Shown here one piece after another: positions 22,816 through 34,254 of a stretch of DNA of 64,000 nt (its first letter is position 1; every line of letters starts with the position of its first letter). The stretch comes from Tubiluchus corallicola (lineage: Eukaryota; Priapulida; Priapulimorpha; Priapulimorphida; Tubiluchidae): positions 1-64,000 of the forward strand of contig JAQGDQ010001031.1 in the NCBI GenBank assembly GCA_030141605.1. The letters run 5' to 3'. The position numbers and the translations under genes were made by a program. Below the pieces are notes generated by a model. The model did not search any database and had not been told where the DNA came from. It saw only the letters and a program-made list of their open reading frames with translations.

Positions 22816-22920
22816 GAGTTCTGGTTTGATTACAATGGGAAATTGTACAATCCAGTTTATCCTTCTGACTTCCTATTCCCACCAAATAGATATATTTCTC
22901 AATATGATGGGAATAGTTTA
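22816..22920 (+). CDS. Candidate 105-nt internal exon, unassigned
   Basis: Exactly 35 codons lie between an acceptor (TTTTAGTCTAG, ending 22815) and a consensus donor (TTA|GTAAGA at 22921), phase 0 on both sides, with a TAG just upstream in frame. The peptide (EFWFDYNGKLYNP, PSDFLFPPNRYIS) looks like real protein: aromatic-rich with a YNPVYP..F.FPP pattern. It faintly recalls the LicD/fukutin-like phosphosugar transferase region, where a YP.DFIFP-like segment occurs, but I am not sure. No neighbouring exons were identified. It could be an isolated exon relic. Confidence 0.3.
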
Positions 22921-23740
22921 GTAAGAATAAGTGGCAATGACAAGTAGTATTCATTTGGTGAACAGAGAAACACGTTAATGGTCCTTGATCAGATGCAATT
23001 CGAGTACTTTGAAACAGCAAATATCAATAATGAAACTTTCTTTAAAATTCACCTGATTGCACAGTTTGTCTCTCTCTTGGTTATGTCTGCCAGCATGACT
23101 ATCATATTCCCAAAGATATTAATATAAACTGTTTACTTCAAACAGGTTTCTGGGTAGAGCGTGCACAGTACAAATCTGTGTGATGGAGAATATACAGTAC
23201 ATGCATTTATACAAGGAATTGTCATCATAAGAAAAGCAACTAGTTTACAATAAAATTTATTCTATGAAGGATCATCTTATTTAAGAATAAATAAATGTCT
23301 TAATAAAAGTCTCGATTATGAAACTTGAGAGCTTTCATTCAGGATCATACAGCTGAAAGCGAAGGCACAGCATAAGTATCTAACAAAATCTAACCGGCTG
23401 TTGATTATTCATTACCATGTGTCCAATCAAGTCATTATATGCTATACCCAAGTTGACGTTCTGCCAAATTAACTTGCAAAGACAGTCTACATACATGAAT
23501 CCCAAAATACAGATTCACCTGTATGATCACATAAAATTGCATACGCCAAGCATTAGCACTCTATGTACATTTAGCCTGTTATGTAATTCTTTACAACTAC
23601 AATAATTGTTTAGCTAAGATGCTGTTATAAACAACAGTTTACAATAAAGAAGAAAGAAGAAACTAGTTTACAATAAAATACATGCTGTACAAGTTCGTCT
23701 TATTTGTGTTGTCCTAAGAAAAGGCTCACTTCTGTAAATT
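22921..23740. other. No gene seen
   Basis: AT-rich. A short similarity, ACTAGTTTACAATAAAAT, occurs at about 23239 and 23662, pointing to a small duplication. No coding motif found. Confidence 0.35.
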
Positions 23741-23970
23741 CTAAGAATACACCTCCAATCGATCCATGTGCCTAGCTGCTCCCAAACTCGGTACGGACGA
23801 GTTTACAATGTTGAACAAAGAATTTCTGAACATGTAGCTTCCAACGTTAGTGCCATTTTGCTGGTTGAAAAGTCTGTGTAAAAGTTCATACCCTCGCTCA
23901 GCATGAACGAAAATCATCTCTTCCATATTAACCATCTCGTCTAAGATTATCAAATACTTGAAGTTCAACC
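23741..23970 (-). CDS. GT92 (DUF23)-like glycosyltransferase exon, partial
   Basis: The minus frame reads FKYLIILDEMVNMEE, RGYELLHRLFNQQN and NVGSYMFRNSLFNI. This fits GT92 proteins, in which a D.DEF motif is followed by an amphipathic helix and then SY.FRN..F. Invertebrate GT92 enzymes transfer galactose to core fucose; that activity here is inference. Candidate splice sites are TAATAG or TTCAAG near 23970-23956 upstream and GGAG|GTGTAT near 23755 downstream. The expected aspartate-x-aspartate is not canonical (ILDEM), and flanking exons were not found within 1 kb. It may be an exon relic. Confidence 0.45.
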
Positions 23971-24870
23971 TATTACAACACAAGCAGCTATTAACTGAAG
24001 ACAACCATGCAGCAGTTCTGAACTGAAGACAACGGTGCAACAGTTCTGCACCGAAATTGCCTCATTTTCGGTGGCTTGAGCACTTCCTTGTGCGTTACGT
24101 TTGCGTCGCGTATGCTCCTTTTAGTGATACGCACGTAATTTCAACAGGTTTCAACTTCCACATTGTGCATCTGATACTAATTACATGGACTCCACTTTCA
24201 TATACCCCCGCCCCTGACTCCATATAATGATTAAAAATGAAATTTTTTAAAAAAAAATTATGTAATGTAATACGTGTTATGTTAGTTTCGTGTTTCGTAA
24301 TGTTAAATGTATAAATAGTGTGCACTATGTAATGTAAAATTTAATGTACTTTCCTATAATTGTTTGTAAAAATATTTTAATATGGTATTTGTAAATATGT
24401 TCATTATATTGTATATAGTTTGCACTTTAGTTTTTTTAGTATGCGCTGGACGCATTTGTCTTGAACAGTGTTGTTATTTTAACATTACGCTGAGGCTAAC
24501 TCAATTTTATTATAATGAGGGAACCGTTTTTATGACAAATAAAGAATTAATGTATATATATATAATTATTGATGCGTATGACGACACGACCTGATTCCCA
24601 TTTTAAAACTTAAATTTAAATTTGTACACGTTAGTATAAATTATTACCATCATAATTCTTTATTTTGAGCATCTATTTTTATTACTGTCATAATTCTTTA
24701 TTTATATATTATTATAAATACATACATTTATACATGCGCCCTCTATTTGCAGGGCTATAACAGTTAACAGTATTTACATTTCATATATAACAACTTACAA
24801 TAGCCATGCTAGTATTGTATTATTATTGTTACCTTCCTAACTGACATTGATAACAATTTTATTAAATTAA
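23971..24870. other. No gene seen
   Basis: Contains a short tandem GAACTGAAGACAACNNTGCA (23994 and 24020) and a run of A/T near 24240. Frames at 24095-24325 and 24382-24594 have no recognisable motif. Confidence 0.35.
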
Positions 24871-25870
24871 TTAATCCTGTTTGGTTAGTGACAAAACAAA
24901 ATTATCTAACAAGATATTGACAAAGTTAATTAAAATCAGATTATCAAGACAAGTTAACATATAATTAACATCCTGGTGCTGTAAAACGCGTACAAAGTTT
25001 TCTCGTTTAAAGCCACTTACAAATATGCAATTAAACAACAGACGATGTTGGGTTTGCCTCCCCTCTATACCCTGGCAAATACTATTGTCTGCATAATGAA
25101 TATTGAACAGAAAATAATTAAAATTACCTTGATCTGTTAGAAATGTGCAGGCTAAAACCTCAAGTTTTCTATTATCTCTTTGTACTGGAATAGTCAAGGG
25201 AGATGTACTTAAAAAATATGGATAAACTGGAGATGCCCCAGAAAGATATCTGTTGCGACACTTACATTTCCTTAATGCTAATATGTAATTATCAATATCA
25301 CTTTTATTATATTTAATGACTGTTTATTGATTATATGCTTTTAATGAATATTTAATTTCTCGTAAATCTAAATTCCGGGCAGTAAAATCTTTAGTTATTC
25401 TTAAAAATTCATTAGACGCCAATAAAGCAAATGTAAAAAGTGCCTGTTTAGAGGTATAAGACTGTTATTTAGTCGAAACAAATTTAATTTTACTGGATCA
25501 CTGTTCATCATTGACAAAGTTTTTAAGATAAATTTCGTTGCTAAGCATTTCCACATAATCTCTAAAGGAGGTAATCCGCATACTAACTCCAACTTGTCAC
25601 GGGATGGGTGGAAGCGACAACCTGTCGCAGTTTTCATGACGTCATAAATTAGGTCGTCAAAGAACTCATATTTGCCAGCCATCCAAGCAGTCGCACATAT
25701 AAAATAATAGGTAATACCAGTGCTTTAAACGATGCAATTACTGCAATCAAACTAAAACCTTTATACAAATAACCTTTATGTCGAATTGCCATCCACCTGT
25801 TCCAAGGTTCTTTATAACATTATTAATGTGTTTACTGAATGTTAATGAGTTATCTATTAACTCATAAATT
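24871..25870 (-). mobile_element. LINE ORF2 3' part (RT thumb to C-terminal cysteine/histidine region)
   Basis: From 25860 down the minus strand reads LIDNSLTFSKHINNV, RHKGYLYKGFSL, SFKALVLPIILY and ATAWMAGKYEFFDDL. It continues with SRDKLELVCGLPPLE and ends with FLTDQGNFNYFL, SICQGIEGRQTQHRLLFNC. This is the RT thumb (YLGxxID.LtF..Hi), the LY(G)AxAW box, and the C-terminal zinc-like motif of non-LTR ORF2. At least two frame breaks are present (near 25690 and 25390). The copy is 5'-truncated, the usual fate of LINE insertions. Confidence 0.7.
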
Positions 25871-26184
25871 CAAATTCGTTTGAATTAATTAACAACAATA
25901 AGCTTTTCAAGTACAGATATCTGACCCAAAGGAGCAATAAACAAGTGTGCCAGTTCTGATTCACTTGGCTAACATGTTATCTCGTAAAGGATTTTCTATG
26001 GGAACATATTGTAACTGTTGCATGGTTTGCGATTTTTGTACCCTAGGTGGCTGACTGTTTCAGCTACTTGCAACTTCTGCTATTACCAGACATGCATACT
26101 GCGCTCCAGTACTGCAAATCACCCCATGACCTCTCACAATTTTGTGGCAAACGATTTTCTCTCCGTGCTCTAAATTAATTCTAA
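25871..26184. other. No gene seen
   Basis: Spacer between a LINE fragment and a dispersed repeat. No coding motif. Confidence 0.3.
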
Positions 26185-26515
26185 ACTAGCAAAGGGCCCG
26201 CAAAAAATTTTGCGTATAAATACCATCATAATCAAAAATATGCGAACATCCTACCTAGTATTCGTTTACTTAACTAACGCAAAGCCAGTAGCAGCAGCTT
26301 TTACTGAATTAAAGTTATAAGGTTATAGACAGAGTATAATGGATGACGTCAGAACAATTGCTTTGCGTCAGCAGTTTTCCAAGCGAAAATTGCCAAAAAT
26401 TGAACATCTAATTAACTTGTCGACACTCCTCTCGGTGGACGTGTCCTAAAATATAGCCCACATATCTCCTTTCGAGAGTCCCTCCAGGCGCCACCAGAAT
26501 GTTTTTTCTACAGGC
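26185..26515 (+). repeat. Dispersed repeat A, 5' part
   Basis: Begins ACTAGCAAAGGGCCCGC and includes AATGGATGACGTCAGAACAA, a TTGCGTCAGCAG block and CTCTCGGTGGAC. The same order occurs at 40368 onward and 42340 onward, so this is a third, 3'-truncated copy. It has no coding potential I recognise. Confidence 0.8.
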
Positions 26516-26640
26516 CTTTTGACAAAAAATTTTAAATATATATATAACCCATACCACGGAAATTATTTATATATACGATTCTGTCAATGCTAGAAGATAA
26601 AAGTGATCCGTTGAGGAGACTATGTTTACACAGTTAGATC
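26516..26640. other. Short AT-rich spacer
   Basis: Includes a TATATATATAA run. No gene. Confidence 0.3.
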
Positions 26641-26840
26641 TTTGTTCTAGCACAAGATCAGCACTTTAGACTCTACACAATACACCACAGCAATTTGCTT
26701 CTGAAATTATGATGTATTAAGATCTTAGATATATGACGTTGAAAAATTGGTACCAGAAAACTAGCTGTTTGTAGTGCGGCCTGAGTAGAGTCTAGCTCAG
26801 TATAAAGCCCAAACCTCAAAGAAGAGCCACTGAACTGTGA
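26640..26840. repeat. Dispersed repeat B copy 1
   Basis: Shares GAGCCACTGAACTGT, a CGGCCTGAGT block and an upstream ATTATGA block, in the same order and spacing, with 36255-36405. Function unknown. Confidence 0.5.
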
Positions 26841-26844
26841 GCGG

Positions 26845-27465
26845 TGAAAACAGAGATCTGCCATCTTTTGATGCCACCATTACCTAATTACCAATATACA
26901 TGTGACCAGGCCAGCCAATGCTTAGCAAATATTTCTGAAGCGTTTCAAAACGTTTTGCAATGTACGCATTATTGTCCAGATAGATACCACTGTATTCCAT
27001 CAGAACCTACAAACGTGCCACGTCAGCTACATGTACAATAACTTCAATCGCATTTCCCATGACTAATTTGGATCTTTCTGTGGTTTTCACTTCGATCCCT
27101 TGACTGTGTCTCAGTACGCCCCAAATGGAGGTTCCTCGACATGCATGTACAGATGAATCCGATGAATGTTGTACCACACAGACCTCAGACAAGTCATCTC
27201 AACAAAAGACACGCATTTATTTCCTAATCTGATGTAATGGTCCATATTTGGAATCCCCATGCCTCCATCTAGGAACAATTCTTCGTCGGTGAACAATTCC
27301 ACGCTGCCAATTTTAACAGAACTTAATTTCAGTTTTTGGTGCGAATACAAATCATCTAAAATCTTCCATGTGGTTTTGATGAAAGAGCCACGTGACTGTG
27401 ACTCGGTTTCTGTGTATGCTTTCCAAATCAATTATAGCTGCCTGAAATAATCGCATTTACAAATC
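26845..27465. repeat. Duplicated 620-bp block C, copy 1
   Basis: Closely matches 29844-30458 in the same orientation (CAGAGATCTGCCATCTTTT at the left end, AGCTGCCTGAAATAATCGCAT at the right). On the minus strand copy 1 has a 106-codon open frame (27431-27111) with WKILDDLYSHQKLKLSS and EELFLDGGMGIPNMDHYI. I do not recognise the protein. In copy 2 a 13-nt insertion shifts that frame, so coding constraint is doubtful. Confidence 0.75.
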
Positions 27466-28809
27466 ACGTTTTATCAAACTGTTTTTCAGCAGTTTCATGA
27501 TTTATGCAGCTCCAATCCTTGCAAATTTTGTTTTCCTTAACAAAGAAATTATTTCGACAAGATATATTTCTTATATAACGCAAATACTTCGCATTTAGTG
27601 CTAATAACATTTATCACAAAAATAATCACAATAGCATATTATATCATGTGGCACAAAAAAAATGTGTCGAACTTTGGATCACGAATTTGTAACAATGGGG
27701 GCATATGAAAAAACAGATGGTCAATTTAAAATGTGTGACATTTTCTTTTATGTTAGAATGATAATTCTACAGTAAAAAATGTAACTTTGTTTAAAAATCT
27801 ACTGATTACCTCCCGGCAACAGAATAGCGTTATTTTCATTCTGTAACAATTTATTCGCAGTTAAGGGGTAAGCGGTGCTTCCCAACAAGAAGAATAATGA
27901 CAGAAAGATTTATGACGTGCATTAGAAGACAAAAAAACTTATAAAGTGAGTAAACTTGGCTAAAGGAAGTACTACACAATGGTAGTACAGGTTGCTAATC
28001 AGTTAAAGCTAATTGGTTAAACAATTACTTTACGAGAGCTTGGAGCATTGGCTAACCACGAAATATGCGCTGTGAATTTAATCTTATTCTCTCGAGTTTA
28101 CCAGCTTGGATATGCAATAAGCGTTTTCAGTGTGAGAATCTTAGGTGCCCGATTTGTGTGACAGACAGTACACTTACAGATTTACTATAAACACAAACAC
28201 TTTATAAACAGTTATATATTAAGTTTATAAATTTAACAAATTTCGGAAATATTAAATATTGGTAACAATGACAATTAAACTTTTTCACAATATGAGATAA
28301 TGATCGAATAACAGTGATCTGCATTAGTGTTTTAACTGTACGACTGGTTTGGCCAAGATGACAATCAATTTACTGACAATTGTTTCGTTTACAACTTTCA
28401 ATAATCAACTACAACTACATTCATATAACCAAGAAATATGATAAGTAAAACTACATAACACTGGGACTGTCCAATCTGCAAGTCCCAACAATTGGCTCAG
28501 TCCCTTTTCTAGTATGTGCAGTTCTGCGCTTCAGAGGCTGGCTCAAACCAACAATGCAGAAGAAATCTATGTTGATAGCAATAAAAAGTTTTGCTCCTAC
28601 CTTCGGAGAGTCCACACCTTGTCACTTGCTTGACATCGACCAAAGAAGCCATGACTCTGCCCCCCCCCTTATGAAAATCTCACATGTGACATGATACACC
28701 CTCCTGTCTAGCTATCGAGCATTCTGACTTTTAAGCGCTTTATGCCCCCCATTATCTGGCGTCTCGACTTCTGAGCTCTAAATGGGCTGTCACAATATTT
28801 TAAAAATTG
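27466..28809. other. Non-coding, nothing recognised
   Basis: AT-rich with a C run at 28663-28671. No coding motif, tandem array or transposon domain seen. Confidence 0.4.
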
Positions 28810-29480
28810 TTCACTGAAGCACTCAAGACCTTTTGCAGCTGCCAAAGTAAACCTGGTAGTTTAGCTTTCTTTAATTTCTTTATCTAGATCATTCAATACC
28901 TTAATACAAAAACCTGAAGCACACATCGCTTTCTTTCTTGTTCTCTCTACGGGTATTTTAAAGTATTCATTCTGGCGTGTTGTATCGTTCAAACGTCTCA
29001 CAATTGTAAACAATTTTTGCATCCTTTCTGGTAACTAAATATTTTTCGGCTTTGTAGATTACCAATGATTTTTTATGATTTATCAAATCTTTTAGCTTTA
29101 GAGCTTTCAAATTACAAAACAAATGATTAGTATGGTCTTAACCAATTTTGTTCACAATTCTTATTGCTTCTTTTGAAATATGTAATGTACGTATTGCCCC
29201 ATATATCAGAACAATAATACAGATATGGCATAATTAATGAAGGATACAGAGTACACAATGATTGTTGCTTTAAAATGTGTTTAACTCTGCAAAGTATTGC
29301 TATGCTTTTAGACAATTTAGATTTAACAATTTTTATATGTACTTTCCAAGTCAGCATGTGGTTAATTTGTACTCCAGGAAAATTAATAACATATACTTCA
29401 ACATATATATATGTTATATTAGTAATATGGAACATATATACTATTTTAGTTCTAAGACTGATCGCTGTGGAACGCCACAT
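28810..29480 (-). mobile_element. LINE ORF2 3' fragment (CR1-like)
   Basis: The 117-codon minus frame reads FPGVQINHMLTWKVHI, SKLSKSIAILCRVKH and LYPSLIMPYLYYCSDIWGNT. This is the RT thumb of CR1-type elements (YLGVxIDxxLxWxxHI ... LYxSLIxPYLxYCxxxWGN). In a shifted frame it goes on with HTNHLFCNLKALKLKDL, then TRQNEYFKIPVERTR, and ends near GFCIKVLNDLDKEIKES at 28861. Frame breaks make it a dead, 5'-truncated copy. Confidence 0.75.
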
Positions 29481-29843
29481 ATCTCTCTCTTGTAAGTAGC
29501 TTTTTACCCTACCTTGTGCAACAGCTCTTATTCCTTATGTTCCTAATTTTTTTTAAGTGCAGCATGATCAATGTTTCAAACACTTTTTAATTAAATAAAC
29601 ACATAAATCATTTAACATTTTTATCATTGGTCTTCCTTGACAAGAAAATGAAAACAAAGACAAACATCTGCATCCATCACCAAACCTATGCTTGAAAAAA
29701 AAAGAAGCTCTTTGCTTTCCCGCTCTTTACTAGACTTGGAAGAACACCCATTGAAATGCTCTCCTGTTTCGTTGGCAACTTGCCACCATTATAATACCCA
29801 GCAGAATTGTTCAAGTTCAGATACGTTCTGTAATAGAATTGCA
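29481..29843. other. Spacer joined to duplicated block C
   Basis: On the minus strand a 61-codon open frame (29871-29686) reads out of block C into this stretch (YYNGGKLPTKQESISMG). It is unrecognised; the corresponding flank of copy 1 is different sequence. Confidence 0.35.
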
Positions 29844-30458
29844 GAGATCTGCCATCTTTTAATGCCACCATTACCTAATTGCCAATATACATGTGATTAG
29901 GCCAGCCAATGCTTAGCAAATATTTCTGAAGCGTTTCAAAGCATTTTGCAACGTAACACATTATTGTTCAGATAGATACCACTGTATTCCATCAAAACCT
30001 ACTAACGTGCCACGTCAGCTACATGTACAATAACTTCAATCGCATTTCCCATGACTAATTTGGATCTTTCTGTGGTTTTCACTTCGATCCCTTCACTGTT
30101 TCTCAGCACGCCCCAAATGGAGGTTCCTCGACATGCATGTACAGATGAATCCGATGAATGTTGTACCACACAGACCTCAGACAAGTCATCTCAACAAAAG
30201 ACATGTTTCCTAATCTGATATAATGGTCCATATTTGGAATCCCCATGCCAAATTCATCGGCCTCCATCTAGGAACAATTCTTCGTTGGTGGACAATTCCA
30301 CGCTGCAAATTTTAACAGAACTTAATTTCAGCTTTTGTTGCGAATACAAATCATCTAAAATCTTCCATGTGGTTTTGATGAAAGAGCCACGTGACTGTGG
30401 CTCGGTATCTGTGTATGCTTTCCAAATCAATTATAGCTGCCTGAAATAATCGCATCGA
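29844..30458. repeat. Duplicated 620-bp block C, copy 2
   Basis: Matches 26845-27465. Differences include a 13-nt insertion near 30249-30262 (CCAAATTCATCGG), a small deletion near 30203 and scattered substitutions. The flanks are unrelated, so the block moved or was duplicated on its own. Confidence 0.75.
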
Positions 30459-30760
30459 AATCAATAAAACAATCCTACTAAATAACTGAGATGAATATTA
30501 ATTTTGTTCACTTCTCTGGGTATGGGGCAAGTCTTAAGTGACATCATACATATTGGTCTATCGCTCCGCCTCTGCTGTAACGTAAGCAGGCTCAGCAGCA
30601 TCAGGGACAACAGCTCACGCAGGACAACAACTGTCTAAGCTAAACTAAACTAAACAAAATGACAGTCACAGCTAATGTCTAGTCAGCAGATAAACTGATT
30701 GCTGCTTTTTATACACACAAATTTGAAGAACAGCAGCTAGTTTAACACGAAATTAGCACT
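30459..30760. other. No gene seen
   Basis: Contains a short CTAAACTAAACTAAAC run near 30638. No coding motif. Confidence 0.35.
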
Positions 30761-31075
30761 TCACAAATTAGGCCTTTGAAAATAATTGGGAAGCTTTCGA
30801 ACAGCGCCTTAAAAAAATTTTATTACTCACAAAACTATAATACCCAAGAATCTTTGCAAAAATTTGAGCAAATAAACTAAACTCGCACATCCTAGGAGGA
30901 TAAAACATCGCGTGAAAGACATTTTGCAAATGCAATTTGCAAAGACTGATTCGTTATCAAGAAGTCTGTATAAATATTTTTCAAGATCACACCTAACAAA
31001 GACCCTTTCAAATTCAATACGTCTATATTTGTGCTAAAACACGGATGAATAGTTTCACTTGTTTGTGAAATTTAG

Positions 31076-32570
31076 CCAAACATGACTTTTCAATTCATAC
31101 AGAATGTAGAGATGAAGTTTCAAAGCACTACAAAATACAGAGACATAAAAATAAACCAGTTCGCCATGCTTTACAATAAACGAGCAACAAAAATATTAAG
31201 TCTTTCTTGCCTTTAAACGTACGAACGTCAAGCCTGCGATGCATTTTTCTATATTAACTGATCATGTGCGCGTATGCAAGATTTATTCAGTTTTTGTATT
31301 TTGCTGTTTGTCAGGCTAAGGAAATGGAATAAATTTGGCTGTGCCAATCCATAGACGGCCGTTATATTGAATGCCCATGTCACACAAGCCCCAATGGCAT
31401 TTTTAATGATGAGTAAAACCAGAAAAATAGCGTAAAACTAGCTAATATTACATTGTAAGTACACATGTACAATGTATGTTTTGACCACATTATTCGAATT
31501 AATTTTGACTGTGAAGTTTTCATTAAGGTTTATAAAAAGTAGCGAGAAAATAAAACATTTTAAACTGTCCTTATTTAATGTTAATCAAATAGTTATTTTT
31601 ATCTAAGTTACAAAGCTATAAACTAAAATAAACTGCATTTTTTCTTGATTAAAAATGGTTTAATTAGCAACTCATAGACGTAAGCGTTGTGCATTTCTTC
31701 CTGTAAACGAAATTAGACAATGTATTTCCACTAGTTCATTTGCAATTTCAATTGGTAATAATAAAATCTAGAACCAGGCCAATATTTCTCCTGCTAACTA
31801 ATGAAATTCATAACAGCATTAGATGCATCTGTAGCTAAATGTCCCAAACGTACCTGCATTAAATAAGCTCTGCAGGGGTGAGAAATAACTTGCACGCTGA
31901 TTGAGTGGTCAACGAAAATAATTGACATTATGTTAGATGTCAATTGCAGTTCCATATAACCAATATTGTAATATAATATAATATTTCTCAAAATTGTAAT
32001 GCTGTCGACCTCCATCCAACATTAATTCATTCATCTATTCGTCAGAGGCACTTTCGCAAGTATATTAAATACCTGGGAGAAGCTGAGAGGGTTCTCTTCT
32101 AAATGTAATAAAATATCTTTTTATTTTGTTTGTTCATTGGCTCGATTCAAAATAAAATCACAACTGAGCTTTTTTAGAATTTTTGTTTCGTTTTGCTGAA
32201 TAGACATTTTGTAGCTGTTTAAGCGAGTTCAAGAAAGGTTTGTGCTCTTTTATAATTTGTTTAACGCTCAATGCATTGTTTATTTTTATAACGTGACGAC
32301 AAGCAATAATAATTTTTTATAAATTTTGCATAAATTTCGTGTATACTGTACAAACTGTTTCTAAGTGTTTCTAAGTATCTAATACCCAGTGGTATTGAAA
32401 TCGTCCAATTCATGAAGCGTAGCTATACATCAATAGAACATAATCCTGCTTCAAATCATTGGTGATTATAATCTGGCTCTTTTAACTCAGTTAACAAAGT
32501 AATTTCCCACTCTTTCAATGGTACTCCAGCGTGGTGGTTTAATTTTGGAAAGATTTAACCTTGAATTTTG
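31076..32570. other. Interior of the inverted-repeat structure, no gene
   Basis: AT-rich, no coding motif or transposase domain recognised. The minus frame at 31794-32015 has no pattern. Confidence 0.4.
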
Positions 32571-32574
32571 TTGT

Positions 32575-33005
32575 CTGTATGCGTTGTTGTCAGTATTTGC
32601 TAAGCATCTCTTTGTAATTCTTTCCCGGGGAGTTTCAGGGAGGCATCTTAAACAAAACAAAAAAGTTCCTGCAGCCTATTGACATTCTTGTCTATGTTTG
32701 CTTAGTATCTCTTCTTAATTCTTTCCCTGGGAGTTCAAGGATGACAGCTTAACTTAACGAAAAACTCTGCAGCCTATTGACATTCTTGTCTATGTTTGCT
32801 TAGCATCTCTTCCTAATTCTTTCCCTGGGAGTTCAAGGATGCCAGCTTAACTTAACGAAAAACTCTGCAATCTATTGACATTCTTGTCTGTATTTGCTAA
32901 GCGTCTCTTCTTAACTCTTTCCCTGGGAGTTCCAGGTTATCAGCTTAACAAAACAAAAAAAGCTTCTCCAGTCTATTGATAATATTGCCTGTCTTTTAAC
33001 TCATT
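32575..33005. repeat. Minisatellite, ~98-bp unit, about 4.3 copies
   Basis: The marker TTGACATTCTTGTCT recurs at 32679, 32777, 32875 and, degenerate, 32976, with the shared AATTCTTTCCCTGGGAGTTC. Periods are 98, 98 and 101. It lies just inside the right inverted arm. Confidence 0.85.
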
Positions 33006-33355
33006 CTTTCCAGTATTTAAACTGGGTGTGACGAGTTTACTTAAGAATTCTGCGAAACACAAAGAAGAGAAACTATTCATCCATGTTTTAACACATATTG
33101 AATTTGAAAGGGTCTTTGTTAGATGTGATCCTGAAAAATATTTATACAGACTTGTTGATAACGAATCAGTTTCTGCGAATTGTATTTGCAAAACTTCTTT
33201 CACGCGATGTTTTATCCTCCTAAGATGTGTGAGTTTAGTTTATTTGCTCAAATTTTTGCAGAGATTCCTGGATATTATTGTTTTTGTGAGTAGTAAAATT
33301 TTATTAAGTCACTGTTCGAAAGCTTCCCAATTATTTTCAAAGGCATAATTTGTGA

Positions 33356-34250
33356 CGAATAATAATATTTTATTAAGATGAAGAAACAATACACTGCATA
33401 AGCAATGATTAAATCAGCTACTCCGGCAGCACTAAAAAATTTTTTCACTGCATTGTGATTCTGTTGTAGTGGATCGACTAATCGATTTAACATGGTTATG
33501 TGAAAACAAATTAGTTACATAACTGCTAAACATTTATGAGTTCAATCAGGACAACTCTGAGAAAATTTGACGCAAGATAAAAATTAGTGGGTCTTTTTAA
33601 TCTGATTGCAACTTAACCTATTCATACTAACGTATTTTGTGGGATACTAGAACTTTTCCTGCAAATAAATTTAACGAAATTATAAGACTTTAAGTGTGAT
33701 AGTTAATTCGTTTGGTAATAGTTATTTAAGTCAATTACAACAAACTGAAAATTGTGAGAAAATAGTGAACTAGAAAAATTATATAGCTCCAAAACCGTGC
33801 TAGTCACAATACTTTGGAGGTAACTTTGTGCAGATTAACAAAGGGCGCATACTAGTGTTTCGAAACTCAGAAAAATATCAGCAGCTACAAACTAAAGCAG
33901 ATTTTCTGCTTTTGTAAAGTTTTTAAAAAAAGTCGTAATTTGTTTTTTTGCATTTACCAAAGAATGTTATGTATCCCACTGGATATTAGCAACAAAAGAT
34001 GTTTTCTGTGTTTCTTTGAAATTCACTTTCGTATAAAGAATTATGGTTATTTACTGCAGAGCAAAAACTGCTTTTTAGTTCAAATCAAATCACATCAAAT
34101 CAAACTTTATTTAAAGTCGGGTTTTACAAAAAACACAGAAAGAACTGACTACTAAGAGCTATTAAGGAGACTCGTATAACAAATCTTATCTGCTGAAATA
34201 AAATAGTGTATAAGTTGTAAAAATACATTTCAATTATAGATCTAAAATAA
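33356..34250. other. No gene seen
   Basis: AT-rich. A short CAAATCA repeat occurs at 34081-34104. No coding motif. Confidence 0.4.
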
Positions 34251-34254
34251 AATA

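Larger units (their letters stand above)
30761..33355. repeat. 2.6-kb structure with ~310-bp inverted arms
   Basis: The left arm 30761-31070 is the reverse complement of 33045-33355. Matching blocks are TCACAAATTA / TAATTTGTGA at the outer ends, GGGAAGCTTTCGAACAG, GGATAAAACATCGCGTGAAAG, GATTCGTTATCAAGAAGTCT and AAAGACCCTTTCAAATTCAA. The arms enclose about 1.97 kb. It could be a foldback-type element or two opposite copies of one repeat. The right arm has a 106-codon plus frame (33028-33348) without a known motif; the left arm keeps only part of it. Confidence 0.75.

Noticed and set aside
27111-27431. 106-codon minus frame in block C as a host gene
   Set aside because: The second copy carries a 13-nt insertion and stops, no motif is recognised, and the block behaves as a repeat.
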